Shown: positions 1 through 9,047, counted from the stretch's first letter. The stretch: DNA of 64,000 bases from Pseudoxanthomonas helianthi (GCF_017939625.1 NZ_JAGKTC010000001.1:1384718-1448717); one strand, 5' to 3'. Notes: a model not told the origin generated them from the letters alone. Numbers and translations: made by a program.

Positions 1-87
1 GCTTTGGTAGGCTGAGTCGCCTTATCGACCCAGCATCGCGAAGTGCTGGGTTACGCTGCGCCCCATCCCAGCCCACGGCTCTTTGCT

Positions 88-459
88 TCAGATCTGAGCC
101 AGCATAAGCACGTAACCGTCCGGATCTTCCAGCCGGCATTCGCCACCGGGCATGTAGAACGGGTATTTGATTTCGCCCGGCGAATGGCCCAGTTCGACCA
201 GGGCGGCACGCGTATGCGCGATGTCGTCGAAGTAAAGGTAGAAAAGAACGGCTTGCAGGGATGCGTCGACCGGGCAGTCCGCCAAGCCCACCATGAGATC
301 GGCCTTCTCGCTCTGGAGCCAGGCCCATACCGGCGCCGATTGACCGTCCGGAACGACGGTGTTGCCGACCTTGAAGCCAAGGTCGGCGTAGAAATCGATG
401 CTGCGCTGAACGTCGGCGACATGTGCGAAGGCGACGAGCGATCTTGTCCGGGCTGCCAT
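88..459 (-). CDS. VOC family (glyoxalase-like) protein
   Basis: A 123-residue single-module VOC protein. The fold shows in the N-terminal strand with the pattern of the family, where a residue run around 'DVQRSIDFYADLGF' (about residues 15-28) is followed by a central strand and a C-terminal 'EDPDGYVLMLAQI' that ends with the usual DPDG motif. Such proteins are dioxygenases, glyoxalases or drug-binding proteins; the substrate cannot be told here. The start at 459 is preceded by a good GGGAGG site; an in-frame ATG at 474 has none. The gene stands alone and is not in an obvious operon. Confidence 0.85.
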   Translation of the reverse strand: MAARTRSLVAFAHVADVQRSIDFYADLGFKVGNTVVPDGQSAPVWAWLQSEKADLMVGLADCPVDASLQAVLFYLYFDDIAHTRAALVELGHSPGEIKYPFYMPGGECRLEDPDGYVLMLAQI

Positions 460-517
460 GTTCCCTCCCTTCATCTACATCGAAATCGAGACGAACCAAG
501 CCGCGTAATGCCTCGGC

Positions 518-931
518 TTAACGTGCTCTGTTACAACCCCAAAGAAGCGCAAGTCCGTATGTTTGGGCGGAAAAACCTGGATGGCGTTGTCGCATTTCTT
601 CCACGAGTGCGAGTCCGTCTTCGAGCTTGGGGGCCAGACATCTGTCGCCGAACTCGTAGGCATCTCTCAGTAGCTGAGAGGCTTTGCGATAAGCAGCTAC
701 AACTTCCGCGCCGGGATGGTCGGGAAACAAATCCCTGAGGTGCGGCAAGGGTATCCTGTCGAAGCTCCCAAGGTTTTCTTCGTATAGATACGCTGCGTCC
801 ATAAGGGGAAGAGCCTTCAGCCGATCAATCAGCGCACGCTGGCGTCTCTCGTCGATTGGAGGCGGTTTTGCCGGCATTGGTCTGCCAAATTGGTCAAGGA
901 TCAAGGTGTCATCCGACGTTGATTTGTCCAT
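518..931 (-). CDS. Hypothetical protein, 137 aa
   Basis: I do not recognise this soluble, charged protein. It has no signal peptide or membrane segment. The N-terminal 30 residues are proline-rich and look disordered, followed by amphipathic helices up to the C-terminus. The ATG at 931 has an AGGTGG-like site about five bases upstream; a GTG at 937 in the same frame is possible. It points the same way as the VOC gene, about 60 bp upstream of it, and may share its transcript. Confidence 0.6.
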   Translation of the reverse strand: MDKSTSDDTLILDQFGRPMPAKPPPIDERRQRALIDRLKALPLMDAAYLYEENLGSFDRIPLPHLRDLFPDHPGAEVVAAYRKASQLLRDAYEFGDRCLAPKLEDGLALVEEMRQRHPGFSAQTYGLALLWGCNRAR

Positions 932-1056
932 GCCCACCTGTCAAACGGAGTAGTGATCCAAGTTGGGTTGTCAGGCTGGAGGCTTGAACTGGGTAGGGGG
1001 TCACGATTCGCCTTGCCGTAGTCAAATCGCGAAGCATCTACCGTCAGGGCGGACCA

Positions 1057-1479
1057 TCAGACCTTATTGCCGCCAGTCTCCGCCGCAAGCTGAGCCTTCA
1101 GGCGGCGACCTGCGGTCACGGCGATCCCTACAAGGGCCAAGACCACGACATGCATGATTACGCCAGACCACAGGGTCGAGTACGCGGCAAAGGCTGTATC
1201 GACGAGATAAAGAACAAGCGCCACTAGAAGAATGGGTCGATACCTCAGCGATGCGTATGCGATAGCTGCAAATAACGCTGCAGCCACGAAATGGGAAGTT
1301 GCGCCTGCGAAAGCAAAGGGAGCGACCAGGCCCGCGAGAAAAGTCAGGTCCTGCCCAGATAAGAGCAAAAGCCCATTTACGGCGGTGAATAAGGCTACCC
1401 AGTACGTCCATCGCCGGGGCGCGCCGCTCGCGCGATTGGCCTGGAATTCGGTAACACTTCTATGCTGGACGGAACTCAT
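1057..1479 (-). CDS. Small integral membrane protein, 140 aa
   Basis: A 140-residue protein with four predicted hydrophobic helices (about residues 24-43, 47-72, 78-100 and 104-125), a short cytoplasmic N-terminal tail and a basic C-terminal tail. A GGGGAAA stretch precedes the ATG. The pattern resembles small four-helix DoxX-like or DUF-type inner-membrane proteins, but no signature motif is visible, so no function is assigned. It is a single gene with non-coding DNA on both sides. Confidence 0.6.
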   Translation of the reverse strand: MSSVQHRSVTEFQANRASGAPRRWTYWVALFTAVNGLLLLSGQDLTFLAGLVAPFAFAGATSHFVAAALFAAIAYASLRYRPILLVALVLYLVDTAFAAYSTLWSGVIMHVVVLALVGIAVTAGRRLKAQLAAETGGNKV

Positions 1480-1682
1480 CGATTTCCCCTATGTCGTCTA
1501 GCGCCTGATCAGGCCGGTTCGCGTCGACCGGTTTGGCTGGAACGGGCGGTTGATCCGATTAGAGAGGATCATGATCCGTCTTGCCGCTTTTGAAAGCATA
1601 CACCTCGTCGGGAGGTCAGCTCGCCGGCTATGGAAACCTTATCTGGGTTACGCTTGCCGAGCTACAGCAGTCCGGGGGAGTC

Positions 1683-2381
1683 GTGAGCGATCAGAGTGTG
1701 TTTTTTCGTTGGGTATATCGATTGCTTGCCGTCGGCGGGTTGCTCATGTTGCTGGCAATCGCCTACGTCTGGGTGCAGAGCTCGTTGGCCGGTAAGCGCT
1801 GGCGTGCACGCAATACCGTCGAAGTCGCGCAACAAGGCGCGGATGGACGTGCGAAGAAGGAACGCTTGCGCTTCGATCAGTTGAAGGTGATCCGCGGAAC
1901 GGACGTGAAGCTGCTCGAGGTCGAGGCGGAAACGGACGATAGCGGCAGGGACTTATCTTCCGGTAGCTACGGTCCCGATTACAGGACGCGCAACCTGATC
2001 TTCCTGGAACCCGGGAATGGGAATGTCCGCTGGCTGTTCGATGCAAACGAGCAATTGATCCGCAAAACGGAAATGCTGAGCGTCGACTCAGATGACCATC
2101 CGGGGCCCGTGGTGGCGATTTACCTGGAAGTGGAGAAGGGACTGCATGCGGAATCCGAAGTCGAGCGCGAGGTGGTGCCGGCGCTCGTGCACACCAACGG
2201 TTCGGGTTATGTCGAATTAGGCAAGCCGGTATCGCGGGTGCTGGATCAGAGCGTGAATGCGGATGGCGAGACGCTTGGCCTGTTGCTGGAAGACCAGAAC
2301 AAGCTGCTCTATCGCGAGTATTCGCTGGAGTCCTTTTCGCAAACGTCCGAGAAACTGATCACTCGGCTTGACCGGCAGTGA
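1683..2381 (+). CDS. Membrane-anchored hypothetical protein
   Basis: This begins at a GTG preceded by a GGGGGAG run only two bases upstream, giving 232 residues; an ATG at 1581 in the same frame is also open but its extra N-terminus looks non-coding. One transmembrane helix (about residues 11-31) is followed by a roughly 195-residue domain rich in charged residues and probably periplasmic. No known family is recognised. A perfect palindrome at 2399-2416 separates it from the convergent MgtC-like gene. Confidence 0.55.
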   Translation: MSDQSVFFRWVYRLLAVGGLLMLLAIAYVWVQSSLAGKRWRARNTVEVAQQGADGRAKKERLRFDQLKVIRGTDVKLLEVEAETDDSGRDLSSGSYGPDYRTRNLIFLEPGNGNVRWLFDANEQLIRKTEMLSVDSDDHPGPVVAIYLEVEKGLHAESEVEREVVPALVHTNGSGYVELGKPVSRVLDQSVNADGETLGLLLEDQNKLLYREYSLESFSQTSEKLITRLDRQ

Positions 2382-2398
2382 ACCCAATGCCCGGGTAG

Positions 2399-2416
2399 GG
2401 CGGGTCATGACCCGCC
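2399..2416. repeat. 18-bp perfect palindrome between convergent genes
   Basis: The sequence GGCGGGTCATGACCCGCC is a perfect palindrome filling the gap between the stop codons at 2381 and 2417. It could form a short hairpin that helps end transcription from both sides, although it lacks a T-tract. Its sequence fits the intergenic repeat families scattered in this window. Confidence 0.6.
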
Positions 2417-3649
2417 TTACCGCATGAAAACCGCTGCCAGTGCCGCTGCGAGGGTCATTCCACCTAGACCGAGCGCAATCCGCCAACCAAACGCCTTTCC
2501 GCCGCTAGCGAACGCCACTCCCGACTTCGCCAGCGAGCTCGTCGCGATCAACCCAACCACCGCCCATCGCGCATAACTCGCATCGAGCACGCCATCGCGG
2601 AACAGGTTGGCCACGCCGGCGGTCGCCGAATGCAATTCCGCCGTCGCTGCGAGCAAGGTCGCCGCCAGCGCGCCGCCAGGGCCGAGCCACTGGCCGAGCA
2701 ACTTCGACACCACGATCACCGCGGTGATCATCGCCGCAAAACCCAGCGCGTGGCCGATGCGGAACATGCGCGTTTCCGAAGTCGGCGGCGGAGTTTGCGC
2801 TTGCTGCACACGGCGCGCACCGAGCGCAGCGCCCAGCACCAACACGGCGCCCGCTGCCACCAGGATCCAGCGTGTCTCGCGCAACAACTCCGGCGATATC
2901 GCCAGCAGGATCGGCACGAACATGCTCAACGAAGCCAGGTTCGCCAGCATCGTCGCCCCGACCGCCGAAGCCAGCAGTCCCGGTTGCGCCTGCGACTGCT
3001 TGCCGAAACCTGCGGTTGCCGCGGTGGAAGACACGTAGCCCGAGAAGAACCCCGCGACCAGCAAGCCCCAGCGCGTCCCGACCAGGCGCAGCGCGACATG
3101 GCCCAGCGCGCTGATCGCCATCACCAGCACCGCCAGCTTCCACACCTGCGCCGGATTCAGCAGGCCCCACGGATCGACTGTGCGATCCGGCAGCAGCGGC
3201 AGCACGATCAGGGCGAAAGCGAGCAGGATCAACCCGTCGGCGACTTCGCGGTTGCTGATCACTTCGCGGCTGAAACGATGCAGGCGCGACTTGGCGAAAA
3301 TCAGGATCGCGGTCAGCACCGCCAGCCCGCCGGCGACAGCGGGCGAACGCAAGGCCAGACCCCCGATCAGGCAACTCAGCACCAGCGCGAGTTCCGAAGT
3401 TACGCCCGGATCGGTCGCACTGGTGCGGTAGTAACCCAATGCGACGAACGCGCCGCACAACAACACGGCGATGGCGAACACCGGCAGGCCCAGCCACAGC
3501 GACACCACGCCGATCAGCGCGGCCAGCGTATGCGAACGCAGGCCGGCGATCAGGCTGGGGTCTTCGGCCTTGCGCCGTTCGTAGACCAGCCCGACCAGCA
3601 GGCCGGCGCCGAGTGCGGTGGTCAGGGCGAGCAGGGGAGGCGTTTGCAT
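2417..3649 (-). CDS. MgtC/SapB-like and DUF4010 membrane protein
   Basis: A 410-residue inner-membrane protein with about 12 hydrophobic helices. The first 130 residues carry the MgtC/SapB-type N-terminal domain, with the conserved start 'GAGLLVGLVYERR' and 'GLRSHTLAALIG', and the remainder corresponds to DUF4010. Members are uncharacterised beyond a supposed role in ion or small-molecule homeostasis. The ATG at 3649 opens a clean N-terminal helix. It is monocistronic, bounded by a palindrome on the 3' side and a large inverted repeat on the 5' side. Confidence 0.85.
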   Translation of the reverse strand: MQTPPLLALTTALGAGLLVGLVYERRKAEDPSLIAGLRSHTLAALIGVVSLWLGLPVFAIAVLLCGAFVALGYYRTSATDPGVTSELALVLSCLIGGLALRSPAVAGGLAVLTAILIFAKSRLHRFSREVISNREVADGLILLAFALIVLPLLPDRTVDPWGLLNPAQVWKLAVLVMAISALGHVALRLVGTRWGLLVAGFFSGYVSSTAATAGFGKQSQAQPGLLASAVGATMLANLASLSMFVPILLAISPELLRETRWILVAAGAVLVLGAALGARRVQQAQTPPPTSETRMFRIGHALGFAAMITAVIVVSKLLGQWLGPGGALAATLLAATAELHSATAGVANLFRDGVLDASYARWAVVGLIATSSLAKSGVAFASGGKAFGWRIALGLGGMTLAAALAAVFMR

Positions 3650-3680
3650 CCGGCTACTATGCCAGCGGTCGCATCGCTTC

Positions 3681-3778
3681 TCGTAGGAGCGCCCCTGGGC
3701 GCGATCGGATAGCCTCCGGATCGGGAAACCATCCGCGTAGCGTCATTCGTCCGGTCGCGCCCAGGGGCGCTCCTACGA
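3681..3778. repeat. Large intergenic inverted repeat (24-bp perfect arms)
   Basis: The arms 3681-3704 and 3755-3778 are perfect reverse complements over 24 bp, built around the core GTAGGAGCGCCCCTGGGCGC. The same core occurs at 48948-49040, so this is a dispersed REP-like family. It sits between the MgtC-like gene start and the hemY stop, where it could act as an mRNA-stabilising structure or terminator for hemDXY. Confidence 0.85.
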
Positions 3779-3795
3779 AAACGCGTCGCAATGGC

Positions 3796-5058
3796 TCAGC
3801 CGCGCAAACGCGGCACGCCGTGCTCGTCGCGTTCCTCGACGGCCACTTCGTCGCGGATGCGCTGCTTCAGGTCGCGACCCGGCAACTCGGTGGTGGCCTG
3901 GCCGCGTGCGGCGTTCAGCGCATTTGCGTAACTGCGTCGGGCCAACAGTTCGTCGCCGGCGGCGGCATAGCCGTGGCCGAGTTCTTCCCAGGCATCGGCG
4001 CCCGCGCCCTGGGCCAGTGCGCGATGCAGGAAGTCCTGCGCCTGCGGCCATTGCCCCTGCAGGCGCGCGAGTTGCGCCAGCGTCACCAGCAAAGCGGGAC
4101 TGCTGGGGTGCGTCGACAGCCAGCGCTGCGCGCTGGCGCGGCGCGAGTCGAGCTTGGCGACCGGTAGGCGCCCGTACAGCGCAACCAGCGATTCGTCCCA
4201 GCGCGCATCGATGGCCTGTTCCAACGCGCGGGTCGCGGCGTCTTCCCAGCGCAACGCGGCGGCGCGTTCGGCGTACGCGGCGACGATGGCTGGTTCGGCC
4301 CGAAGCGTTTTCGGCAGGCTTTCCCAGCGTTCGGCGAGTTGGTTGGCATCGCCGGCCTGGGCGATTGTCTGCGCGGCTAGCTGCGCTTCCAGCGCAGCGA
4401 ATTCCGTCGGTGCCAGCGCCTGCTGCTGGCGGATCGCGCCAAGCAGGCCGTAGGCCTCGGCGGCGCGGTTCTGCGCGACCAGCGCCTGCGCCTGCAGCAC
4501 CAGTCCGCGCGGCGGCAACGGCTGTGCGGCGGCAGCGGAAAGCGAGTCCAGCGCGGCGGCCGCATCCTGGCGGGCCAAGGCCAGTTCGGCAGCGGCCACG
4601 GCGTGTGCGGCGGGGCTATGCGCCTGCAGCGCGGACAGGTGTTTCTGCACGCCGGCCTCGTCGCCGCGCGCAACGGCGGCGCGGGTCGCGGCGATGCGCG
4701 CGATGGTGCCGACTTCGCTGTCGTGCGCGGCGCGGTCCAGCAGGGTTTCGGCGCGTTGCCAGTGGCCGCCGTGCAGGGCTTCGAGGCCTTCGGTCAAGCG
4801 CGCGCGGCCCTGCTTACGCCGGTAACGGCCCCAGGCGCGGAACGGCAGTGCCAGCAGCGACCACAGCAGCCACAGCGCGAGCCCTGCGATCAGCAGCGCC
4901 AGCAACGCGCCCGGCAGCGAAGCGCTGTAGTCGTACCCGCCGACGCGGAGGAACACTTCGCCGAAATCGCGCCCGTTGTGCGCCAGCCATTGCGAACCCA
5001 GCGCGCCGACCAGCACCACGACCAGCAGGATCACCGCGTAGCCAATCCACTTCTTCAT
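3796..5058 (-). CDS. hemY: HemY-like protein, TPR-containing heme-pathway membrane protein
   Basis: A 420-residue protein with two N-terminal membrane helices (about residues 4-24 and 42-62) around a short periplasmic loop, followed by a cytoplasmic array of TPR-like helices. This is the HemY family (HemY_N domain), linked in proteobacteria to coproporphyrinogen/heme synthesis but of uncertain biochemistry. The ATG at 5058 overlaps the hemX stop in an ATGA junction; longer upstream readings overlap hemX and are discarded. It is the last gene of hemD-hemX-hemY, and the large inverted repeat lies just downstream. Confidence 0.9.
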   Translation of the reverse strand: MKKWIGYAVILLVVVLVGALGSQWLAHNGRDFGEVFLRVGGYDYSASLPGALLALLIAGLALWLLWSLLALPFRAWGRYRRKQGRARLTEGLEALHGGHWQRAETLLDRAAHDSEVGTIARIAATRAAVARGDEAGVQKHLSALQAHSPAAHAVAAAELALARQDAAAALDSLSAAAAQPLPPRGLVLQAQALVAQNRAAEAYGLLGAIRQQQALAPTEFAALEAQLAAQTIAQAGDANQLAERWESLPKTLRAEPAIVAAYAERAAALRWEDAATRALEQAIDARWDESLVALYGRLPVAKLDSRRASAQRWLSTHPSSPALLVTLAQLARLQGQWPQAQDFLHRALAQGAGADAWEELGHGYAAAGDELLARRSYANALNAARGQATTELPGRDLKQRIRDEVAVEERDEHGVPRLRG

Positions 5059-6080
5059 GAACGCTTGTCTCCCATGCTCATCGTCGTGGGCGCCGGCGAT
5101 GGCGGCAGGCCACCCGCGCGCCACGCGCGCAATTGCTGCAGGGTACTGCCCAGCACCGGCGCGGCGTCGCGCAGCGGCATGGCCTGCAGGGCCTTCAGCT
5201 CGGCGCGGCATTGGGCCAGCGCCGGGGATGCCGGCCATAGCCGCGGTAACCAGGCATCGGCCGCGGAAAGGGCGCGATCGAAGCCGGCGTCGTCGCCGCG
5301 TTCCAGCGCGGCCTGGGCCAAGCCGAGTTGCAGTTCCAGCGCGGCTTGCGCGGCCGTGCGTTGCGCCGGGTCCAGCGTGGTCTGCTGGCTGGGACGCACT
5401 TCGACCAGCGGCGAGATCAGGCGTTGCCAGGCTGGACGCGCGGCTTCCACCGGCTGCACGGGCAGGGTTTTCAGTTTGGCGCGGAACGCGGCGAGCCTAC
5501 GCGCAGCTGTAGCCTGGGTGCCGGGGCCCAACGCGTCCGCCGCGGCGCGTTCCTGTGCCAGCGCTTGCTTCAGGTTGAGCAGGCGCGGGTCGTCGATGCC
5601 GTCCAGTGCACCGGCGGCCAGCGCGTAGGCGCGGCGTGCGCCTTCGGCGTCGTCGGCGACCTGCAGGCGCTGTCCGGCTTGCGACAGCAGCAATTCCACT
5701 TCGTCCAGTCGCAATGCCTGCGCGCCGGAGCGCCGGCTGTCGGCCAGCTTGGCCACGGTGTCTTCCAGCAGCGCGCCGCGCTGGCCCAGGCCCAGCACTT
5801 CGTCGCGGAGCACGCGGTTGGTCGCCGCGCCGTCCTGGATGCGCTGCGATTGCGCACGCAGGTCGCGGCGCAGCGCTTCCACGCGGGCTTCGAGCGCGGC
5901 AACGCGCTGCTCGGCGATGTCCAGGCGGGTCTGCCGCGCGGCTTCGCGCGCTTGCCACCAGTTCCAGCCGCGCCAGCCACCCAGACCGATCGCGAGCAGG
6001 ACCACGAGCGCGACGAACAGCCAGCTGAGGGAGGTGCGCCGAGGCGCGGCGTCGGTGTCGTTCATGACGTTCGAATCCAT
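5055..6080 (-). CDS. hemX: HemX-like protein (uroporphyrinogen-III C-methyltransferase family name)
   Basis: A 341-residue protein with an N-terminal cytoplasmic tail, one membrane helix (about residues 20-40) and a long coiled-coil region (about residues 45-110), followed by a helical periplasmic domain. This is the HemX family; the name refers to methyltransferases but the SAM-binding domain is absent, so it is probably structural or regulatory. The start at 6080 has a GGGAG site nine bases upstream; 6095 and 6065 are less likely alternatives. It overlaps hemY by 4 bp and follows hemD by about 50 bp. Confidence 0.88.
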   Translation of the reverse strand: MDSNVMNDTDAAPRRTSLSWLFVALVVLLAIGLGGWRGWNWWQAREAARQTRLDIAEQRVAALEARVEALRRDLRAQSQRIQDGAATNRVLRDEVLGLGQRGALLEDTVAKLADSRRSGAQALRLDEVELLLSQAGQRLQVADDAEGARRAYALAAGALDGIDDPRLLNLKQALAQERAAADALGPGTQATAARRLAAFRAKLKTLPVQPVEAARPAWQRLISPLVEVRPSQQTTLDPAQRTAAQAALELQLGLAQAALERGDDAGFDRALSAADAWLPRLWPASPALAQCRAELKALQAMPLRDAAPVLGSTLQQLRAWRAGGLPPSPAPTTMSMGDKRS

Positions 6081-6130
6081 GCGTTGCGCTCCCATGTTAG
6101 TGGAAGCGCGCGTGGCGGGTCTGAACCGAG

Positions 6131-6889
6131 CTAACGCCCGCTCGCTTTTCGTGCGGCCAACAACAGTTGCGCGGGCCGTGGCCCCGCCGCCACGTACACC
6201 TTGGCGAAACCGGCGTTGCGGGCCAGATCGGCAAGGCGTTCGCTGGCGGCAACGGCCGGCAGGCGGAGCAGGCGCGCGCGGGCGCCGGGGGGCAGGCGCG
6301 ACAACGCGGATTCCAGCGCCGCGCCGCTGCTCAGCGCGACGCAGGCGGGCGCCCGCAGTTCGAGCAGGCGGCGCACTGACGCGGCGGACAACGGGATTTC
6401 CATTCGCGCATACACGTCCGCGCGCAACAGTCGCGCGCCGCGCCGGCGCAGCGCTGGCGCGAGCACGTCGCGGCCGTCGGGCGCAGTGACCAGGCCGACG
6501 CCGCTTCCGCGCAAGCCTTGCAGCTCGGGCAGGCCGAGCAGCCCTTCGCTATCCATGCGTTGCGGGGAAACCACGGCGTCCACGCCAGCACGGCGCAAGG
6601 CTTCGGCCGTGGCGGCGCCGACCGCGAGGAACACCTGCCCGCGCTTGCGCCGCAGCGTCGCCAGTTGCTTCGCGAAGCGCACGGCAGCGGGGCTGGTGAA
6701 GATCACCCGCGGTGCGGCCAACGCGGCGCGCAGTTCGGCGCGCGAACCGGCGGCGTCGTTGCCGACCAGCTTCCATGGCGACAGCGCCAGCACGCGCGCG
6801 CCGTGGCGCGCCGCGGCCGCACGCATGCCCTCGTGGCCGCCCTGCGGTCGCAGGGAGATCACGTACCATTCGCCGTTCTCTGTCGCCAT
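6131..6889 (-). CDS. hemD: Uroporphyrinogen-III synthase
   Basis: A 252-residue HemD protein that cyclises and inverts ring D of hydroxymethylbilane to give uroporphyrinogen III, the branch point of heme, siroheme and cobalamin synthesis. The two-domain fold shows in 'VIFTSPAAVRF' (about residue 85), the conserved family site, in the 'VFLAVGAATAEALRRAGV' region and in the C-terminal 'FAKVYVA'. It heads the hemDXY operon. Its ATG abuts the start of the divergent thioesterase gene, so its promoter must lie within that gene. Confidence 0.93.
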   Translation of the reverse strand: MATENGEWYVISLRPQGGHEGMRAAAARHGARVLALSPWKLVGNDAAGSRAELRAALAAPRVIFTSPAAVRFAKQLATLRRKRGQVFLAVGAATAEALRRAGVDAVVSPQRMDSEGLLGLPELQGLRGSGVGLVTAPDGRDVLAPALRRRGARLLRADVYARMEIPLSAASVRRLLELRAPACVALSSGAALESALSRLPPGARARLLRLPAVAASERLADLARNAGFAKVYVAAGPRPAQLLLAARKASGR

Positions 6890-6905
6890 GTCCGGATTAT
6901 CCGCG

Positions 6906-7379
6906 ATGCCCCTGGAAGAAGTCCTGCAATCCCTGCGCGAGTACTGCGCCTCGATGCCGCCGGTTGCGGCGATGCAGGTCGACGTGGCCGGTTACGACGG
7001 CGAATGCCTGTCGTTGCGCGCACCGCTGGCCGCCAACGTCAACGACAAGGGCACCGCGTTCGGCGGCAGCCTGACCTCGCTGATGACCCTCGCCGGCTGG
7101 GGCTTGGTGACCCTGCAGTTGCAGTTGCGCGGCCTGTCCGCCGAGGTCTACGTCGCCGACAGCGCGATCCGCTACCTGGCGCCGCTGCGCGACGACCTGC
7201 TGGCGCGGGCGTGGCTGGGCGAAGGCGGGCAAGCCAACGAAGACGGATGGGATGCGTTCTTCGCCACCCTGGCCGCGCGCGGTCGCGCCCGCGTGCAGGT
7301 CGAGGCCGAAGTGGCGCTGCCCGATGGCGGCGTGGCGACCACGCTCAGCGGCCGTTTCGTGGCCATTGCCCGCAAATGA
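6906..7379 (+). CDS. YiiD C-terminal-type hotdog thioesterase
   Basis: A 157-residue hotdog-fold protein of the YiiD C-terminal/PaaI-like thioesterase type. 'NDKGTAFGGSLTSLMTLAGW' covers the helix entrance with the conserved GTAFGG turn, and the last strands end in 'ALPDGGVATTLSGRFVAI'. The substrate is not known. An ATG at 6888 in the same frame would overlap the hemD start on the opposite strand by 2 bp, so 6906 is preferred, although neither has a clear ribosome site. The next gene's upstream ATG overlaps its stop. Confidence 0.8.
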   Translation: MPLEEVLQSLREYCASMPPVAAMQVDVAGYDGECLSLRAPLAANVNDKGTAFGGSLTSLMTLAGWGLVTLQLQLRGLSAEVYVADSAIRYLAPLRDDLLARAWLGEGGQANEDGWDAFFATLAARGRARVQVEAEVALPDGGVATTLSGRFVAIARK

Positions 7380-7426
7380 ACGCCGCGAAGCACGTTACGA
7401 TGGCGCTTCCACCGGGGGAGAAGGCC

Positions 7427-7849
7427 GTGCGTCGATCGATCAACATCCTGTTCGCGTTGTTCGTGGCCGTGCTGCTGGGCGCCTGCGCCACGGCCGGCGG
7501 CAGCAAGAACGACAAGCTTTACGAAGCGCAGAACGCATTCTCCGGCGCGGTGCGCTGGGGCGATTTCGAAGGCGCATGGGGCCTGGTCGAGCCGAAGTAC
7601 CGGAAAGAACACCCGATGACCCAGTTGCAGCTGGCCCGCTACGGCCAGATCCAGGTGTCCGGTTACCGCGACATCGGCAGCAGCACCTTCGACGACGGCA
7701 CCGCGGTGCGCGACATCGAGATCGGCGTGGTCAACCGCCACACCCTCGCCGAGCGCAGCATTCGTTATCGCGAACGCTGGCAGTGGGACGAGGCACAGAA
7801 ACGCTGGTGGCTGCAAAGCGGGTTGCCGGATTTCTGGGAAGGGGAGTGA
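7427..7849 (+). CDS. Putative lipoprotein, 140 aa
   Basis: A small exported lipoprotein: an arginine-rich n-region, a hydrophobic stretch and the lipobox LLGAC within about 20 residues of the GTG start at 7427. A GGGGAGAAGG site stands directly upstream, which decides for this GTG over the ATG at 7376 that overlaps the thioesterase stop. The remaining 120 residues are NTF2-like in pattern, rich in aromatic residues at the end ('KRWWLQSGLPDFWEGE'). Function unknown; probably co-transcribed with the thioesterase. Confidence 0.8.
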   Translation: MRRSINILFALFVAVLLGACATAGGSKNDKLYEAQNAFSGAVRWGDFEGAWGLVEPKYRKEHPMTQLQLARYGQIQVSGYRDIGSSTFDDGTAVRDIEIGVVNRHTLAERSIRYRERWQWDEAQKRWWLQSGLPDFWEGE

Positions 7850-7896
7850 CCTGAGGCGAGCGCCGAGCAGTGTCGGTTCGAAATTGTGGCGTCTGT

Positions 7897-8340
7897 TTAG
7901 TGAATCGATAGGAGCGCGTCTGCGCCGGCATAATCTTCTTGTTCCAACAGGTGCATCCAGTTGGTCACCAATTCGGCACCTAGAATCGAACTCGCTGTCG
8001 AGATGAACTGCTGTGGTTCTTCGTAACCGGTGGCGCTGCGCATGAGCAGGACGGGCGGTTTACTTAGGCCTTGCATAGCCAGTGCCTTCAGCAAGCTTTC
8101 TAACGAGCCGCGCATCTCCGGAGTTCCGTACTGCAAAGCGACATGGTCCGCCGGAAGTCCCCCTGACTTCATGAGGACACTTGCGAATCGATGGTTTAGG
8201 CAGTCGACAGTGGCAGTGACAAATACGGAACCTTCACCGTAAAAATCCAGGAAGCGTTCCGTGACATGTGGTCCAAAGCCTTCTTCCGGATCGACCTGAA
8301 TGGTTCCGGCAGGTGGATTTTGTTTGTCCGAGACGGCCAT
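7897..8340 (-). CDS. Hypothetical protein, 147 aa
   Basis: An unrecognised soluble protein without a signal peptide. It starts at the ATG at 8340 (the open frame continues to 8406) and has no obvious ribosome site. It has an acidic beginning, a middle with 'ALQYGTPEMRGSLESLLKALA', and a C-terminal helix. Base composition is lower in GC than its neighbours, so recent acquisition is possible. It is convergent with the lipoprotein gene and divergent from the rhodanese gene. Confidence 0.55.
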   Translation of the reverse strand: MAVSDKQNPPAGTIQVDPEEGFGPHVTERFLDFYGEGSVFVTATVDCLNHRFASVLMKSGGLPADHVALQYGTPEMRGSLESLLKALAMQGLSKPPVLLMRSATGYEEPQQFISTASSILGAELVTNWMHLLEQEDYAGADALLSIH

Positions 8341-8501
8341 TCGATGTGAATACAGACAGTATTGGGAAGCGGCTCGCTTGCCGTGGCAATGGATAATAGA
8401 CGGCATTCAAGTGTGCCGTGCGGCAAAGATTTGGGGTTTCGCCTTGCCGGATGGCACTGTGCGACAATCGCCGCCCTTTCCGCCGCCCTGCCGAAATCCC
8501 C

Positions 8502-8936
8502 GTGAATTTCGAACGACTCCAGGCCTTCATCGCCAGCAGCCCGATGCTGTGGCTGGCCCTCGCCGGCCTGACCATCGCGATCATCGTCACCGAGGTCATG
8601 CGCCTGTTCCGCGGCTACAAGTCGCTGGCGCCGGCCCAGCTGACCCAGCTGATCAATCGCGAGGATGCGCTGGTGGTGGATCTGTCGCCGGCGGCCGACT
8701 TCGAGAAAGGCCACATCGCCGGCAGCCGCAACATCGTCGCCAGCCAGTTCGCCGCCGACCACAAGGCGGTGGCCGCGGCGAAGGCCAAGCCGGTGGTGCT
8801 GGTGTGCCGCAATGGCCAGGCCTCGGCCACGGCTGCCGCGAAACTGAAGAAGGCCGGCTTCGAGCAGGTGTACTGGCTGGACGGCGGCGTCGCCGCTTGG
8901 CAGCAGGCCGACCTGCCGCTGGTCAAAGGCCGCTGA
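8502..8936 (+). CDS. Rhodanese-like membrane protein
   Basis: A 144-residue protein with one N-terminal membrane helix (about residues 13-31) and a cytoplasmic rhodanese domain. The active-site loop is 'VCRNGQASA' with Cys102 as the probable persulfide carrier. It is the YibN counterpart: in Escherichia coli the order is yibN-grxC-secB-gpsA, and here grxC is missing between this gene and secB. The GTG at 8502 gives a start directly before the membrane helix, which fits the family. Confidence 0.88.
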   Translation: MNFERLQAFIASSPMLWLALAGLTIAIIVTEVMRLFRGYKSLAPAQLTQLINREDALVVDLSPAADFEKGHIAGSRNIVASQFAADHKAVAAAKAKPVVLVCRNGQASATAAAKLKKAGFEQVYWLDGGVAAWQQADLPLVKGR

Positions 8937-9047
8937 ACCGGGAAACCGCCAGATCGCCGACCGCCGGCCCTTGATCGGGCCCGGCCGCGCCCTCATGCCG
9001 TGCCATAATCGCCCTCTTTTCCACCGAATTAACGGAGCAAACGCAAC

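Noticed and set aside
2630..3712. Long plus-strand open frame (360 codons) opposite the MgtC-like gene
   Set aside because: It is rich in Arg, Gln and His without domains, typical of the complement of a GC-rich membrane-protein gene.
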